A stretch of DNA of 64,000 nt from Russula earlei (lineage: Eukaryota; Basidiomycota; Agaricomycetes; Russulales; Russulaceae): positions 1 to 64,000 of the forward strand of contig JAGFNK010000242.1 of NCBI GenBank assembly GCA_025769875.1, in the 5' to 3' direction. Below are positions 32,405-43,778 of this stretch, one piece after another (position 1 is the first letter of the stretch; the number at the start of each line of letters is the position of its first letter). A program made the position numbers and the translations under genes. The notes below the pieces were generated by a model. That model was not told the origin of the DNA, searched no databases, and worked only from the letters and a program-made list of their open reading frames with translations.

Positions 32405-33777
32405 ATGACTTTGATAATGCGGTCTCTCCTTCGCCGCGCCGTAATACTGGACAAGTATCATGATCCTCGTCGCACTTCATGCCCCAAGGTTTCTACGACC
32501 GTCAACCTGAACCCAGAGGGACTCGAAATCCTGTCCCTTGACACCACATTTTCTTACCGCTGGCTTAGGGATGCGTGCACCTGCCCAGCCTGCATTCATC
32601 CTTCAACACAACAGAAATTGCATCGCACCTCTGACATACCCGCGTCCATCGCTCCAGAGCATGTCGAGACAACCGATGATGGCATTCACATTCTCTGGGC
32701 GGGCGTGGATAGACATCGGTCTTTCTTCCCTCGAGCACACCTCGCTGCTTGCGCAAGTCCCACCGCAATTCAGTCATTCCATCACGACGTTCCGCCTCAA
32801 TTGTGGCCCACCTCATCCGCGCTGCTGACAACCTCCGGTGGGGATCTAGAGGTGTCGTATGCCGACCTCTCTGCGCCACGGGGGCTCCTGCGGGCCATCA
32901 CGCAACTGCAGCGCACCGGGCTACTATTCCTCCACGGTGTCCCATGCGCCGACATTAGTGACTCTGGTTGCGAGATCCGTACGTTGGCTGCGCGCTTAGC
33001 TGAGATTCGCGAGACGTTCTACGGTGCAGTATGGAACGTGAAGAATGTCACCGAAAGCCGCAACATCGCGTACACCAACGTTTTCCTAGGGCTGCACATG
33101 GATCTTCAGTGCGTATATAGCGCCGTTTTCCCGGCCCTTTCTCTCTCCACGCCCCAACGCAGGGTCAACCAGAGCCCTAAATGGTGCCTTCTCCCGCACC
33201 CAGGTACTTCGAGTCTCCACCGCGCTTCCAGATCCTGCACTGTTTGCGCAACCGCGTGCAAGGCGGCACCTCCCTCTTCGTGGACTCCTTCGCCGCGGCC
33301 GAAATGCTGCGTGCAACGCATCCCGCGGACTTTGCGCGACTAGTCACGACGCCCGTCCCGTTCCAGTACATCAATGACTCGCGACACCTCCGCCATGAGC
33401 GTCCGACGATCATTTTGGACCCCGCGGCGCCAGCAGATGCCGCAGCCCGCATCACCGCGGTGAGCTACAGCCCGCCATTCCAGGCGCCCCTCCTGCGCGA
33501 CACGCCACCTGAGTTCTACGATGCTCTCGCGCGTTTCGCCGCACTCGTCGACGCGCCTGCGGCGGTGTTTGCTCGTCGGCTGGGCGAGGGTGACGCGGTT
33601 GTGTTTGATAATCGCCGCGTGTTGCACGGACGCACTTCGTTCGAGGACGGATCCGGGAATGTGGGTGACGCCGGTGGAGAGCCGAATCGGTGGCTAAAGG
33701 GCTGCTATTTTGAGGGCGATGTTATGGCGAGCCATGGTAGGACCTTACGTGCCAGAGCGGCGCGCGGTGAGATCTGA
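32405..33777 (+). CDS. Gamma-butyrobetaine/trimethyllysine-type Fe(II)/2-oxoglutarate dioxygenase
   Basis: Two exons, 32405-33108 and 33204-33777 (intron GTGCGT...CCCAG, 95 bp), give 425 aa. The family hydroxylates trimethyllysine or gamma-butyrobetaine in carnitine synthesis. The N-terminus has the family's small zinc site (C58, C60, C63, H73 in DACTCPACIHPSTQQKLH). The TauD-like catalytic domain has the iron-binding pair H231/D233 in GLHMDLQYF, created across the splice junction, and the distal His in RRVLHGRTSF (about H376), followed by R397. Gamma-butyrobetaine versus trimethyllysine substrate cannot be settled by eye. The first residues (MRSLLRRAVIL) could be a mitochondrial signal. The promoter is at most 84 bp from a transposon end. 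Confidence 0.88.
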
Positions 33778-34120
33778 TATGTTTTCCTCTGGGTGCTAGA
33801 TTATCGTCCGTTGGGCAAGCACCATCTTGGATTTCAAGTTGCACACGTGAATAGTTAACAGATCTATCATGCATCGTCCTGTTCAATATGTTTCGACGAT
33901 TGCATTCACGCGGGTCAGCAGAAACACGTTCTTACGTGGTGTATTCGCCCAAGTAGTGCGCAAACTGTATGAGAGCCGACGATGAGTTAGTGGCGAGGCT
34001 GAAGATGTTGGCAACATAACCACTGCCACCACATAGTTTACCTGCTCTGCATCATTACACACTGGTCCCATTGCATCCGGTGCCGCTTCGTTCTCTCTCG
34101 CGTATCTCGTTGGTTATATA
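33778..34120. other. Intergenic interval
   Basis: No gene recognised. The end holds a TATA-like GGTTATATAATG at about 34108-34122, directly before the possible small gene at 34121. Confidence 0.5.
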
Positions 34121-34438
34121 ATGAACATTTCCGACGACCCGTCGGACGCCAAATCCTTCGATGCGGCTTCTCCGCTGGACGCGATGCACCTCCCGGCGAA
34201 ATGGCTGCGACACACTTTCGGTAGGTTGAAATTACTCATGTCGGCCTTTACTGTGCGTTTTAACTTGAGTGAAGGTTTTCTGGAGGGTGGTAGATGCTGT
34301 CACTGTGGACACATAGAGTCGGATTCAGGCGTCGACGGCATTGTTTGCGTTCGACAAAAGTCGGAACAAAGTACCACCGTTGCGAGTCGATCACCAAGGC
34401 TTGTATACCTCGGAGGCTGTGGTCGTCACTTCATATAG
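34121..34438 (+). CDS. Possible small hypothetical gene, unrecognised
   Basis: An open frame of 105 codons starts at ATG 34121 (MNISDDPSDAKSFDAASPLD) right after a TATA-like element. Introns are possible: a GTAGGTTGA donor is near 34220 and AG acceptors are near 34270 and 34317, which would join it to the frame FDKSRNKVPPLRVDH (about 34345). No domain was recognised and the splice pattern is open. It converges on the F-box gene. Confidence 0.3.
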   Translation: MNISDDPSDAKSFDAASPLDAMHLPAKWLRHTFGRLKLLMSAFTVRFNLSEGFLEGGRCCHCGHIESDSGVDGIVCVRQKSEQSTTVASRSPRLVYLGGCGRHFI

Positions 34439-34545
34439 CTCGAAACCAATCAGCAAGTGCGTACAAGTCAACCGTGAGACATGTTATGCGTTCAGCAGTA
34501 GAAGGGAGAGTCAAAATGGATACTGGCAGAACTAGAGAAGGCATT

Positions 34546-36315
34546 CTATCGAGCGCATGGCTCTATAGGAGACGTGATGGTACGGAACTCAATGATCCAC
34601 GCTTGAACATCTTGATCCCACTGTTGGTCGTGGCGATGGTAAGCACGCAAGATCCTAAGTGCGTAAAAAACACCAAACTTGCGCACCACTATCTCCGCAA
34701 TCCATTCGTCATCCAGAAACACCTGACTCCCCACGGTCGCCTTCCTGATCGAGAAAAACGGAAGCTCTGACACGATGTCCTTCTCGAAGCATGCCTGGGC
34801 GGACAGAACTGTCTGAGCGGTGATGCCGGCGGTAGTTGCCATGTTGTTGGTGCGTGCGCTATGGGCGCGGATGCGATAGGGATTGAAGTCGCACACGTCA
34901 AGCACGAAGTGATCGTGTAAGTGCAAATATTTGACGATGGCACATCGCGAACCCGCAAGGCTTATCGAGTCGTTCAGTGGGTCCAGCTCCATCCAATGGG
35001 TCGTTCGTGGGCCCCAATCTTCCCACGCCCTGATGGGCAGTGACATATGAGAGCCTGGAGGGTAGGCCAGAGAGAGCAGAGTACGTCGATGGGCGATGAA
35101 GATGATTCTCCTTCCATTTTCGTCGCGAAAGAAGACATCGAAAGCGAGAATATCATCCCCTGGGTGACTCCTGAATGGGAACAAAGGCCGAGAACGTCGA
35201 GGAAGGGAAGGGTGATTCTCTGACAACGGTGAGGGTTGAGATAAGCGGAGATCGATAATCTGTTTCCCGCTGAGGAGGCCAGGAAGTCTAAGCAAGCAGA
35301 GGGTTTGAAGGGAGGGGAATGCGTCACTGCTGGCGTCGCACAGTTTGCAAACCTCTAGGGCAAAGATGTCTCGGAGGGCAAAGACGAGGACATCTGGGGA
35401 CAGAAAGGTTACCAAAGCACAATATGTTCCAGGCTGAGCTTTTCGGAGCTAGTTCGCATGTCAAGGGGCTGGTGACATTTGACGTTAGAGCCAGAGCAAA
35501 CTCGCCTGTGTAATGCGACCAATTCTCCATTCTATTAAAGAAATATAATCGCCATTCCCTCCACCTACTTCTACTCCGTCGAGAAAAACGGTGACCATAT
35601 TGTCGCCACAACAATCCACGCGTGTGGCTTGAACAGTCAAGAATTGATCGAGTTCCAAGATGTGGTTTGCAGCGCATGGATGTTGACAGCCTGTAGAGAA
35701 TTGATGGAATTGCAATCTAAGGAGAGCATCTTGCTCATCTGTTATATGACCAGAATCAACCCTCGTTAATACCCTTCACTGGCAGGAAAATGGTATAGAC
35801 TGACAAATAATGGCCATGAGATCGCTTTCTGGCACGTACGACCAGGATTGGACGTACGCGAGTTGGCCTACATTCGGAAGATGAATTCGGGTAACGACTT
35901 TCGATGGGTCGAGCAGGTGCAAGAAGTCGAGGTAACAATATTCCGGAGAGAGATTGAGATAGTTGAATTGAGTCATGATAAGAATGCCCCCCTGAACCTT
36001 ACACCTATTTGGGTCCTGCAGACAAATGGCAGACAGTTGATGGCATTGAGGCGGATCATTCACGCACAGGTCAAGCCAAGATCTCTCCCAGCTCTCCAGT
36101 GCGGTAACACGCTCGGGTATGGACATATCTGAGATTAGGGGATCATGCAGGCCATTGCGCATGGTACGAATAAGATACTGGATGAGCATGGACTCGCCCA
36201 TCAGGACTGAGAGGCGGTGACAAGAATGCATGAAAGATAGGAGGTCGTTGAGAGTCAACTTTATTGCCACAGAGAGTAGTACTTCATCGGGCAAGTCGAG
36301 AAGAGGATTAGCCAT
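34546..36315 (-). CDS. F-box protein
   Basis: Three exons on the minus strand: 36315-35805, 35738-35502 and 35438-34546, total 1641 nt, 546 aa. The N-terminus MANPLLDLPDEVLLSVAIKL then LLSFMHSCHRL is an F-box (residues 1-45), the SKP1-binding module of SCF ubiquitin ligases. The rest is the long beta-rich C-terminal region typical of the expanded Agaricomycete F-box family (for example WSYVPESDLMAI, FHQFSTG, TFLSPDVLVFALRDI, SQVFLDDEWIAEI). Introns: 35739-35804 (donor GTCAGT) and 35439-35501 (donor GTTTGC, less certain). The target protein is unknown. It is divergent from RTF1 with a 144 bp gap. Confidence 0.8.
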
Positions 36316-36459
36316 GGCAAGCCATGGCAAGAAGGCAAGTAGACGAGTGGGAAGATTGGCTGAGTCGGTAATTACCGGTATATCGGCAACTACCGAAAGG
36401 ATGTCTCTTCTCTCTGCTTTGTGCCGGCCGGTACCAGCCAACACCCATCAACTCTCAAC
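36316..36459. promoter_or_regulatory. Shared divergent promoter region, F-box gene and RTF1
   Basis: Only 144 bp separate the two start codons. It contains GGTAATTACCGGTATATCGGCAACTACCG, a set of overlapping TACCG/CGGTA inverted motifs (about 36367-36397) that could be a regulator site. No clear TATA. Role inferred from position only. Confidence 0.45.
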
Positions 36460-38514
36460 ATGTCCGACTCTGATGGTGACTTCTCAGACGAGCTTTTGGA
36501 GCTTGCCGGTGCAACAGAGAAAAAGCGAAAACGTCGCGAGGGCTCATCAAAGAGCGACGCTAAGCGTCGGAAAGGAGAGTCAGTGCTTTCTCCCTGCCCA
36601 CACTAATCTGCGCTTAATACCTTCTCTGCCTATTTCCGGAACGGATAGTACCTTGGATGTCGATGGGCCTGAGAGCGAAGATGATGTCGAAGAGAACCCT
36701 TACCCGCTCGACGGCAAATTTATCGACGAATACGATCGCCAGCGGTACACAGCCATCAATGCACTGCGAGTCCAACTGACGACTTGACAGCCTCCTAGAA
36801 ATGCCAGAAATAGAGCGCGAGGAACTGATTGCGCAACGCCTTGAGGAGCTTCAGCGCATAACAGACAAGCGGAATCTGGACCAAATGGTGAAGGCCCAGA
36901 AGGACGGCGACGGAGACAGCGTCTCTAAAGCAGCGAAACGTGAGTTTTACAACCCTTGCCAACTCGCCTATCTCGACTGCATGAACAGGGCAACACACTG
37001 TCCGCGGAGCCACTAAGGAAAAGTCGCGGAAGCTCGACGAGTTGAAGGCTAAACGCAAGGCAAAGGACGAGAGAAAACGAGTATGTGTTTAACCTCTCCG
37101 TGTTTCGCTCTTCACCAATTCTTTCCTAGTCTCGTGGCTCTCCGAAGCGCGACAGGTCGTCATCTCCCATGGAAATGGAAACTTCAGACGAAGAGGAGGA
37201 CGGCCAAATTACAAAGTTCGAACAGGAAGAAGAAAAAGAACGCAAGCTTCTCGCCATGACGATTTTCAATGACGAGCCTGTAACTATCGATGACCTCAAC
37301 AAGGTCCGTTTGACGCGGGACGCCCTTGCTAAGCACTTTTTGGCACCATGGTTCAAAGACTACGTCAAAGGTTCGGCGAGCGCTATGTGTAGCTGGTGTT
37401 GCTGATGACCACCGTTAGGAGCGTATGTACGTTACCTTGTGGGAGTGGATAAATATCGCATCTATGAAATCAGTCGTGCGTGCTCCTTTATCCCTCGTTG
37501 TTATCCACTCAGCCCCTTCTAGAAGTCCGAAATCATTCCAAACATTATAAGATTAACGATAAGGTCACCTGTAACTTGGCTCTCGAACTCAGGTATGGTA
37601 CCTCGATGGAAGTGGTTCCCATGGACAGGGTTTCGAATGTCGACTTCAACGAGGTCAGTGGCCATCGGAGATCAGCCATAATATGGCCTTTGAGGTCGCC
37701 TTCAGGCAGAATTTGGTCGCTTTAAGATCACTTGGGAGACCTCCCGCATCAAGTTGCCCACAAAGCGTGAGCTAGAAAAGAAGGCTGCACAAATAGCAAA
37801 GCTCATCAACCAACCGATGACCGAAGTACGCACTGCATTGTCGTGCGATCTGTCTTCGTGCTCAGCAATGAATCTTAGAACGACATCACTGCCATGCTTC
37901 AGCGGAAGAGTCAGTTGCAGGGTGACACTAGCAAGCCGCAGACCAACCGATTGACATTGGAGAGGGCAAGGCTAATGCAGGCGCGCACCCTCGCACTACG
38001 GCGGAACGACAAAACGGAGGTCGCTATGCTCGATGTGCAGCTAGCGGAACTTGCTGTGGAGAGTCCCCCCGTCCAGTCCCAACCGACCGAAGATGCGAGT
38101 GTCCTGCTTGCGAAGGTGAACGAGCGCAATCGTAAGGCAAATCAAGAAGCGATCCGCCGCGCAGAGTTGCAAGAGGCGGATCGCAAGCGTAGAGAGCGTC
38201 GTCTTGGTACAGGTACACCTACCGTCTTTGACCCCAGTGCACGGCTGCGCACGGTGCCTCGGATGTTTGCATCGAGGTACGGATATTCATGTTTCCCTGT
38301 GTTCATGCACCGTGGGTGCCATCCGATTGAGACTGAGACGTATCTTATATTCAGGTCTGCCACTCCGAACCCGGGCGAGTCACCCTCACCAGACTCATCG
38401 GCTAAAGCATCGCGGACGACCTTAGAGCAGAGCCCGTCCAGGGCTGGTGCTGGGAAGGGTGATTTCCATGCGCGCGTTCTTGATACCATTGAGATTGATT
38501 TAGGCGACTTTTGA
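36460..38514 (+). CDS. RTF1: RNA polymerase-associated protein RTF1 (Paf1 complex)
   Basis: Ten exons: 36460-36578, 36649-36744, 36791-36939, 36989-37080, 37130-37370, 37419-37475, 37523-37653, 37706-37825, 37879-38276, 38355-38514, total 1563 nt, 520 aa, phases consistent throughout. An acidic/lysine-rich N-terminus (MSDSDGDFSDELLELAGA) leads to the DRQRLLEMPEIEREE block and a Plus3 domain (about 200-330: EPVTIDDLNKVRLTRD, KGAYVRYLVGVD, YGTSMEVVPMDRVSN, FGRFKITWETS). Plus3 binds phosphorylated Spt5, and RTF1 links the Paf1 complex to histone H2B ubiquitination during elongation. The C-terminal coiled region (LMQARTLALRRNDKTEVAML) is also family-like. Small introns of 46-78 bp. Confidence 0.93.
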
Positions 38515-39521
38515 TGTCTCCGTTGTTTCTTCGCTATATTTGGCTTTGCTATCGTGTTGCGCGTTATGCTTCTAATGTTCCCGGTCAGGAAAGGCTGTAT
38601 TCTTGATACTTCCCTCTCAATAGTGCTTTGGGGCTTTGGCTTGCTTCAGTAAATAGATATTCGCATTGATAGTTGGTTCGTGTCACACTCACATAGATCG
38701 CAGTCCTCAACTTGCAATCTAGCATCCCCCAAACAATCTCTTGACCCCCATGCTACAGTCAATGGCATGTTCATGTCATGGATGCTTGAAAGTGGAGGTG
38801 CGCAGGAGGGGTTATTTCATCGGTCATGAGCTAACGCGTATTTATATCTACTATCTTAGATGCCTGTAGTATGCTCCATTCAGCCGGAGGGTGGAAGCCG
38901 TAGTAAGTACTAGTAACCAAGGTAAAGCACATTCTCATGTTACATTGCATCATCTTTTGTTCTATATGCATTTGGCTTAGGTGTAGAGGCGACATCTTCG
39001 AGGGACAGCGAATTTCTCTACTTGAGGCAGGACCGTGCTTGTCCTTATTGTTCATTGTATTGTTCAAAGGGAGTACATGACGCCTGGCTCTGTGGAGTTT
39101 TCCCTGGTTCTGTCTCAGCACACGCTATCTTAATACCCACTCACGACTTCACATACTCAAAAGCTGTGACCTGGCCTGCGATGGCTGCTGCGCAAGGGGT
39201 GTTTGTTCGTTCCCTGCTGTGGCCGATTTCTTCGATGCTCAGTACCCTCTCATGCTTTCCGATATTGTACCGGTGGAGGGGTATCTACCTGCCATCGAGC
39301 TCGCCGATTACCCCACTTGAACAATCGTCCCAGTTTGCCCTGTCTACTAATAGAATACCCATCTCTAATTGACATCGCTACGAGTTTGGATTCACCCGTC
39401 ATTGGAACTCACGTGTCAAGGGTGGCATCTACTCTGGTTTGTCCGAGTGCATGACGAAGGATCATTTGTTCGCTGGCAACTTGGTTCACCTTCTCATTCA
39501 CCTCCCTTCCACCTTCGATCA
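38515..39521. other. Intergenic interval without recognised gene
   Basis: About 1 kb between RTF1 and the first VIT gene. Short frames are present but none has recognisable motifs or plausible coding structure. It probably holds the RTF1 3' UTR and the VIT promoter. Confidence 0.5.
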
Positions 39522-40670
39522 ATGTCTTCCGACATTCCTACCTCAGTTCCGCTTCGACGCGCAGCTGTAAATAACAAGTCGAACCAAAACAGGCCCCCCG
39601 TGTGGGCAATAGATGCTTCACGGTCAACAATGCCAATCCCCCTTCCTGCAAAGTGCGCACGCCATACTCGCGAGGGTGACCTTTGCTGTCAGGAGTTGAA
39701 GGGAGAGGACGAACGTCAGCTCATAAACCCTGACATCGTCCGTGATGTGTAAGTGTCTCCGCCTTGATGTGGTTGAAGGGCGGGAACTCCCTCGCTCTCT
39801 TTGTCATCGGACGTTTCCTCGACTGGATTAGTCCCCTGACGAAGCTGCTCTCCTCATCCTCTATTTTTTTCCCACTAGTGTCATTGGCCTCTCGGATGGC
39901 CTGACCGTCCCTTTTGCCCTCACTGCAGGTCTCTCGTCACTCGGCGAGTCCAGACTCGTCGTCCTTGGTGGGGTCGCCGAGCTCATCGCTGGTGCAATTT
40001 CAATGGGAATCGGTGGTTTCCTCGCGTCACAGGCAGAGCGCGACCACCACCGCTACCTCCGTCGTGCCACAAAGGCACGGGTGCGACGCTCGTGTGACGG
40101 CGAGGTGGAGCGTGAGGTGCATGCAGTTTTGGGCCCCGTTGGAGTGGAAGAGGCTGTGTCGCGCCAAGTGGCACTGAGCTTGCTGAAGGTGGAGTCCGCA
40201 GCGGAACGGAGTGATGATTTACCGGATGCGGAGCGCGGGCTCAAAAGGAGCGGGGGCCAGTCCGTGGGCGTCACTGAATTCTTGCTCAAGCTTGGCGAAG
40301 GCCTTGGTGAGCGTCGGACTCGGCCCTGAGTTTTTCTACAACTCATGTCACATGCCCAGAGGAGGTCACAACGCTCCGCATGTACGTATCTGCCCTCACG
40401 ATAGGGATGGGCTATCTCATCGGTGGCGTGATTCCATTGCTTCCCTACTTGCTCATCCCAAGGGCACACATCGCGCTCATTTACTCCTCCGTCTGCACTG
40501 GCATTGTTCTACTCATCTTTGGTGCTGTCAAGACGAGGGTTACTGGCGCAGCAGGCGAGGGAGCTGGTGGGTATCTATGGGGCACACTGACTACGTTGGC
40601 CGTAGGCGGGGCTGCGGCGGCTGCGGCGTATGGCATTGTTGCACGCTTGGAGGTGCCGAGAATGAAGTGA
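39522..40670 (+). CDS. CCC1/VIT1-family vacuolar iron (Mn) transporter, copy 1
   Basis: Three exons: 39522-39748, 39879-40306, 40360-40670, total 966 nt, 321 aa. VIT/CCC1 proteins export Fe2+ or Mn2+ from the cytosol into the vacuole. Family marks: first transmembrane helix GLSDGLTVPFALTAGLSSLG, then a second with AISMGIGGFLASQAE, a charged cytoplasmic metal-binding loop (about 110-200, rich in Glu, Asp and Arg), and three C-terminal helices (LTIGMGYLIGGVIPLLPYLL, SVCTGIVLLIFGAVK, GGAAAAAAYGIV). The N-terminus has HTREGDLCCQE before the domain. Start chosen at ATG 39522, where the paralogue also starts. Confidence 0.9.
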
Positions 40671-40781
40671 AGCGAAGTGAAGTAGATGACATCATTGCTA
40701 ATTCGGCCCGGGCCGGTTTTGCCTATATTTTTAAATCTTCCATTTTCTATCTATTCGCTTCGCTGTCTCCTCCCATCATCA

Positions 40782-41901
40782 ATGTCAGCCTCGGTTCCAC
40801 TTCCTCGCACAACTGGGACAACAAACAGTATTCCCGTATGGGCAATCGATTCTTCAGGGCCAACAATGCCAATCCCCCTTCCTGCAAAGTGCGCACGTCA
40901 TTCTCGCGAGGGTGAAGCCTGCTGCCAGGAGTTTAAAGGAGAGGATGAGCGTCGACTCATAGATCCGCACGTCGTCCGTGATATGTAAGTGTCTCCGCCT
41001 CTACGCGGGAACGTGTTCGCGTTCTTTGGTTACGGTCGTCTCTTTGACCATATTATAGTCTCCACACGCTCACTCGACTCTCATCCCAAACAAAGCCGCT
41101 AATAACTAATGTCCGCCCATCAGCGTCATCGGCCTATCAGATGGCCTCACAGTCCCTTTCGCACTCACCGCAGGTCTTTCGTCCCTCGGCGAGTCCAGAC
41201 TCGTCGTCGTTGGTGGGGTCGCCGAGCTCATCGCTGGTGCAATTTCAATGGGAATCGGTGGTTTCCTCGCGTCACAGGCAGAGCGCGACCACCACCGCTA
41301 CCTCCGTCGTGTCACGAAGGCACGGGTGCAACGCTCGTGTGACGGTGAGCTAGAGCGTGAGGTGCATGCAGTTTTGGGCCCCGTTGGAGTGGAGGAGGCT
41401 GTGTCGCGTCAAGTGGCGCTCAACTTGCTGAAGGTGGAGTCTGCTTCGGAACAGGGCGATGGTGCACCAGATGCGGAGCGCGGGCTCAAGTGGGGAGAGT
41501 CTGTTGGCGTCACTGAATTCTTGCTCAAGCTCGGCCAAGGCCTCGGTGTGTCACTCAATTTGTCTATTTTGTTTCTCATATGGTTACATCCATACCTACC
41601 AGAGGAGGTCACGACACGTCGCCTTTACGTGTCTGCGTTCACGATCGGGATGGGCTATCTCATTGGAGGCGTGATTCCTTTGATCCCTTACTTCTTCATC
41701 ACAGAGGCGCACATTGCCCTCGTCTACTCGTCGATCTTCACTGGCATCGTTCTACTCATCTTTGGTGCTATCAAGGCAAGGGTTACTGGCGCAGCAGGCA
41801 GCAGTGCCGGTGGATATATACGGGGCGCAGTTTCTACCTTGGCCGTGGGCGGTGCAGCTGCGGCTGCGGCGTATGGCATAGTTGCACTTTTGGACGTGTA
41901 G
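40782..41901 (+). CDS. CCC1/VIT1-family vacuolar iron (Mn) transporter, copy 2
   Basis: Three exons: 40782-40984, 41124-41545, 41603-41901, total 924 nt, 307 aa. A tandem paralogue of the upstream gene, 111 bp after its stop. Both introns are at the same positions and phases (after the codon GT/AT of VRDV/VRDI, and inside the G of GLG). Exon 2 is nearly identical between copies (for example 41201-41330 versus 39955-40085). Differences concentrate in the loop (EQGDGAPDAERG) and in the last helices. Same predicted role; substrate may differ. Confidence 0.9.
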
Positions 41902-43225
41902 GATTTGAAGTGTGTTTGTCAGCGGATGTAACGTTGAACCGTCGTAATTAATCACATAATCACTGGCACGGGCATCCGTTCTCTCTGCTCTGAACTGAAG
42001 CGTACCACCCTGGCGTTAGAGTACGAACGAGCAGTCAGGTTGTGGAAATCGATCACATCGCGACGCAGATGATGTGGATGTCGTTGCGTTGGACATGCAG
42101 CCGCTTGTGTCGGAAAACTGGGAAGGTTATTATTTGACCGGCTATATAATCAAATTTTATATGTTTTATAACCTCGGTTATCATTTTGGTCTAACCAAGG
42201 CTACATCATGATAAGTCTGTTATCAAAGTCAGACATCCTTGTAAATCAAAGTGGCGAATTATATTTTATGACAACTTATCATAAGGGTCAAGTGATAAAA
42301 CAACATAAGTCATAGGTGCTTTATCTAATCAAGTGAGCAAACTCTTTGATTGTGAAGGTCATTGGCACACAACATGCCACCAAGGGGGTGGCAGAACAGG
42401 CATTTCACATATACAGTTGGAACTTCTGTTTCAGCATGGAATCATCCCCCCCCCCTCCTTCTAGATATGATAATTTCACATCACATGTTAGATCACATGT
42501 TTGCTCAAGAAATTGTATTTCTCATGAATATTGAGTACAAGGCCATTTTGTGCCACATAAAGCTTCCAGCTCTTCCAGAATAGCTTCAACCTTTGATTCA
42601 AACATGCTACCCTTCAAACCACACTACATCACAAACTACCCAATGAATGCTAAAATGCCATCAAGTCCATATTGAACCTGTTGCAACATGCCCTTTGCTG
42701 TGGCATGCATTGCATCCTCTCCCCACCCAAATGCTCTCTTCATCATGTAAGGTGTGTGAGCCTGCTGACTGGGAAACTCACATGACTTGTACCCACACCT
42801 GTGCACCACACAACTGTACCACACATCCCCCCTTTGCCTTTTATCACCTTTCCCCCCTTTCCTCCAACTGTCATCACTCCTTCCCTCTCCTTCTCTTTCC
42901 ATCTTGCACACCCCTCTTGATGTTATCCCCTTGCATTCCCCACTCTGCACCCAAGAACTGCAACAACAGCTCAAGTTGATCACCATCAACATCACCCACC
43001 TTGCTGCCCAATGCCTCATGCTCTCTCCCCTACATCTATCCCCTGCACCACTAGTCTCCTTTATCCACCACATTCTTCCCCCTTCATCATTATGTTCTCA
43101 CCCCTGTGTGACCAACTCTCAAGCATTGTCCTCACCCCTGCCACACATCTACACACAGACCCAGATGACACATGCACATTGTCATCATCACCTCACCTGA
43201 GGGCTTGCTGCCCATAGCATGTTGC
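41902..43225. other. Start of second transposon block, unassigned
   Basis: Base composition changes near 42100 from CpG-rich to AT-rich, CpG-poor sequence. No coding motif was recognised. 42720-43210 is C/T-rich simple-like sequence. The copia element inserted at its right edge; the same sequence continues after 48944. Confidence 0.5.
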
Positions 43226-43610
43226 TGTTGAACCAGAACCCGAACGGATCAAAGAAGGCGAAGACCTTCATACAAGGTTCAAGATCTGCTCATAGATGTT
43301 ACGTGTTAGACAGAACTTTAGTATATGTGCTTATAGCAATAGGGTTATGCATACTACGTTATCTATCACAAGATGCAGCCTTATGCTGTGTCTAGAATGT
43401 TTCCACATCACGCATCACTAAATGTGCAATATAGTGGACACCTGTAGTCACCTCTTTTGGACTTAGGAACTGCCCTGGGTCATAGAGGTATAAATACCAT
43501 ACTTGTAGACGAGTATACACATCGCTCTACACCCCAATATCACTTGAGCATTAGCACAACCTCTAAGGTGGGTTGCTTGGCCTGTTAGCTGCGCTCTATG
43601 CTGCGCAACA
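43226..43610 (+). repeat. 5' LTR of copia element
   Basis: TGTTGAACCAGAACC to CTGCGCAACA. GGTATAAATACC near 43487 is the likely TATA region. Compared with the 3' copy it has lost CpGs at six sites (for example GATCTGCTC versus GATCCGCTC) and keeps one that the 3' copy lost. Confidence 0.95.
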
Positions 43611-43778
43611 GGTTATGGGCCCTGCAAGCCCTGCGCCTTCATTGGCTGCAACGATGGTGAAGCATCCCTGAAGCCTGCATGCTGCGGCGAGCTAGTCTAC
43701 CCTATGGGGAGACTATGTCGGCTTGTTTGAATACAATACTCTTACTGATGACCTCTAAGCCCCTTTCTAACAGCTATT

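Noticed and set aside
42787..43200. Long C/T-rich frame as a gene
   Set aside because: Low-complexity composition gives open frames in several phases and no motif; it is also split by the copia insertion site.
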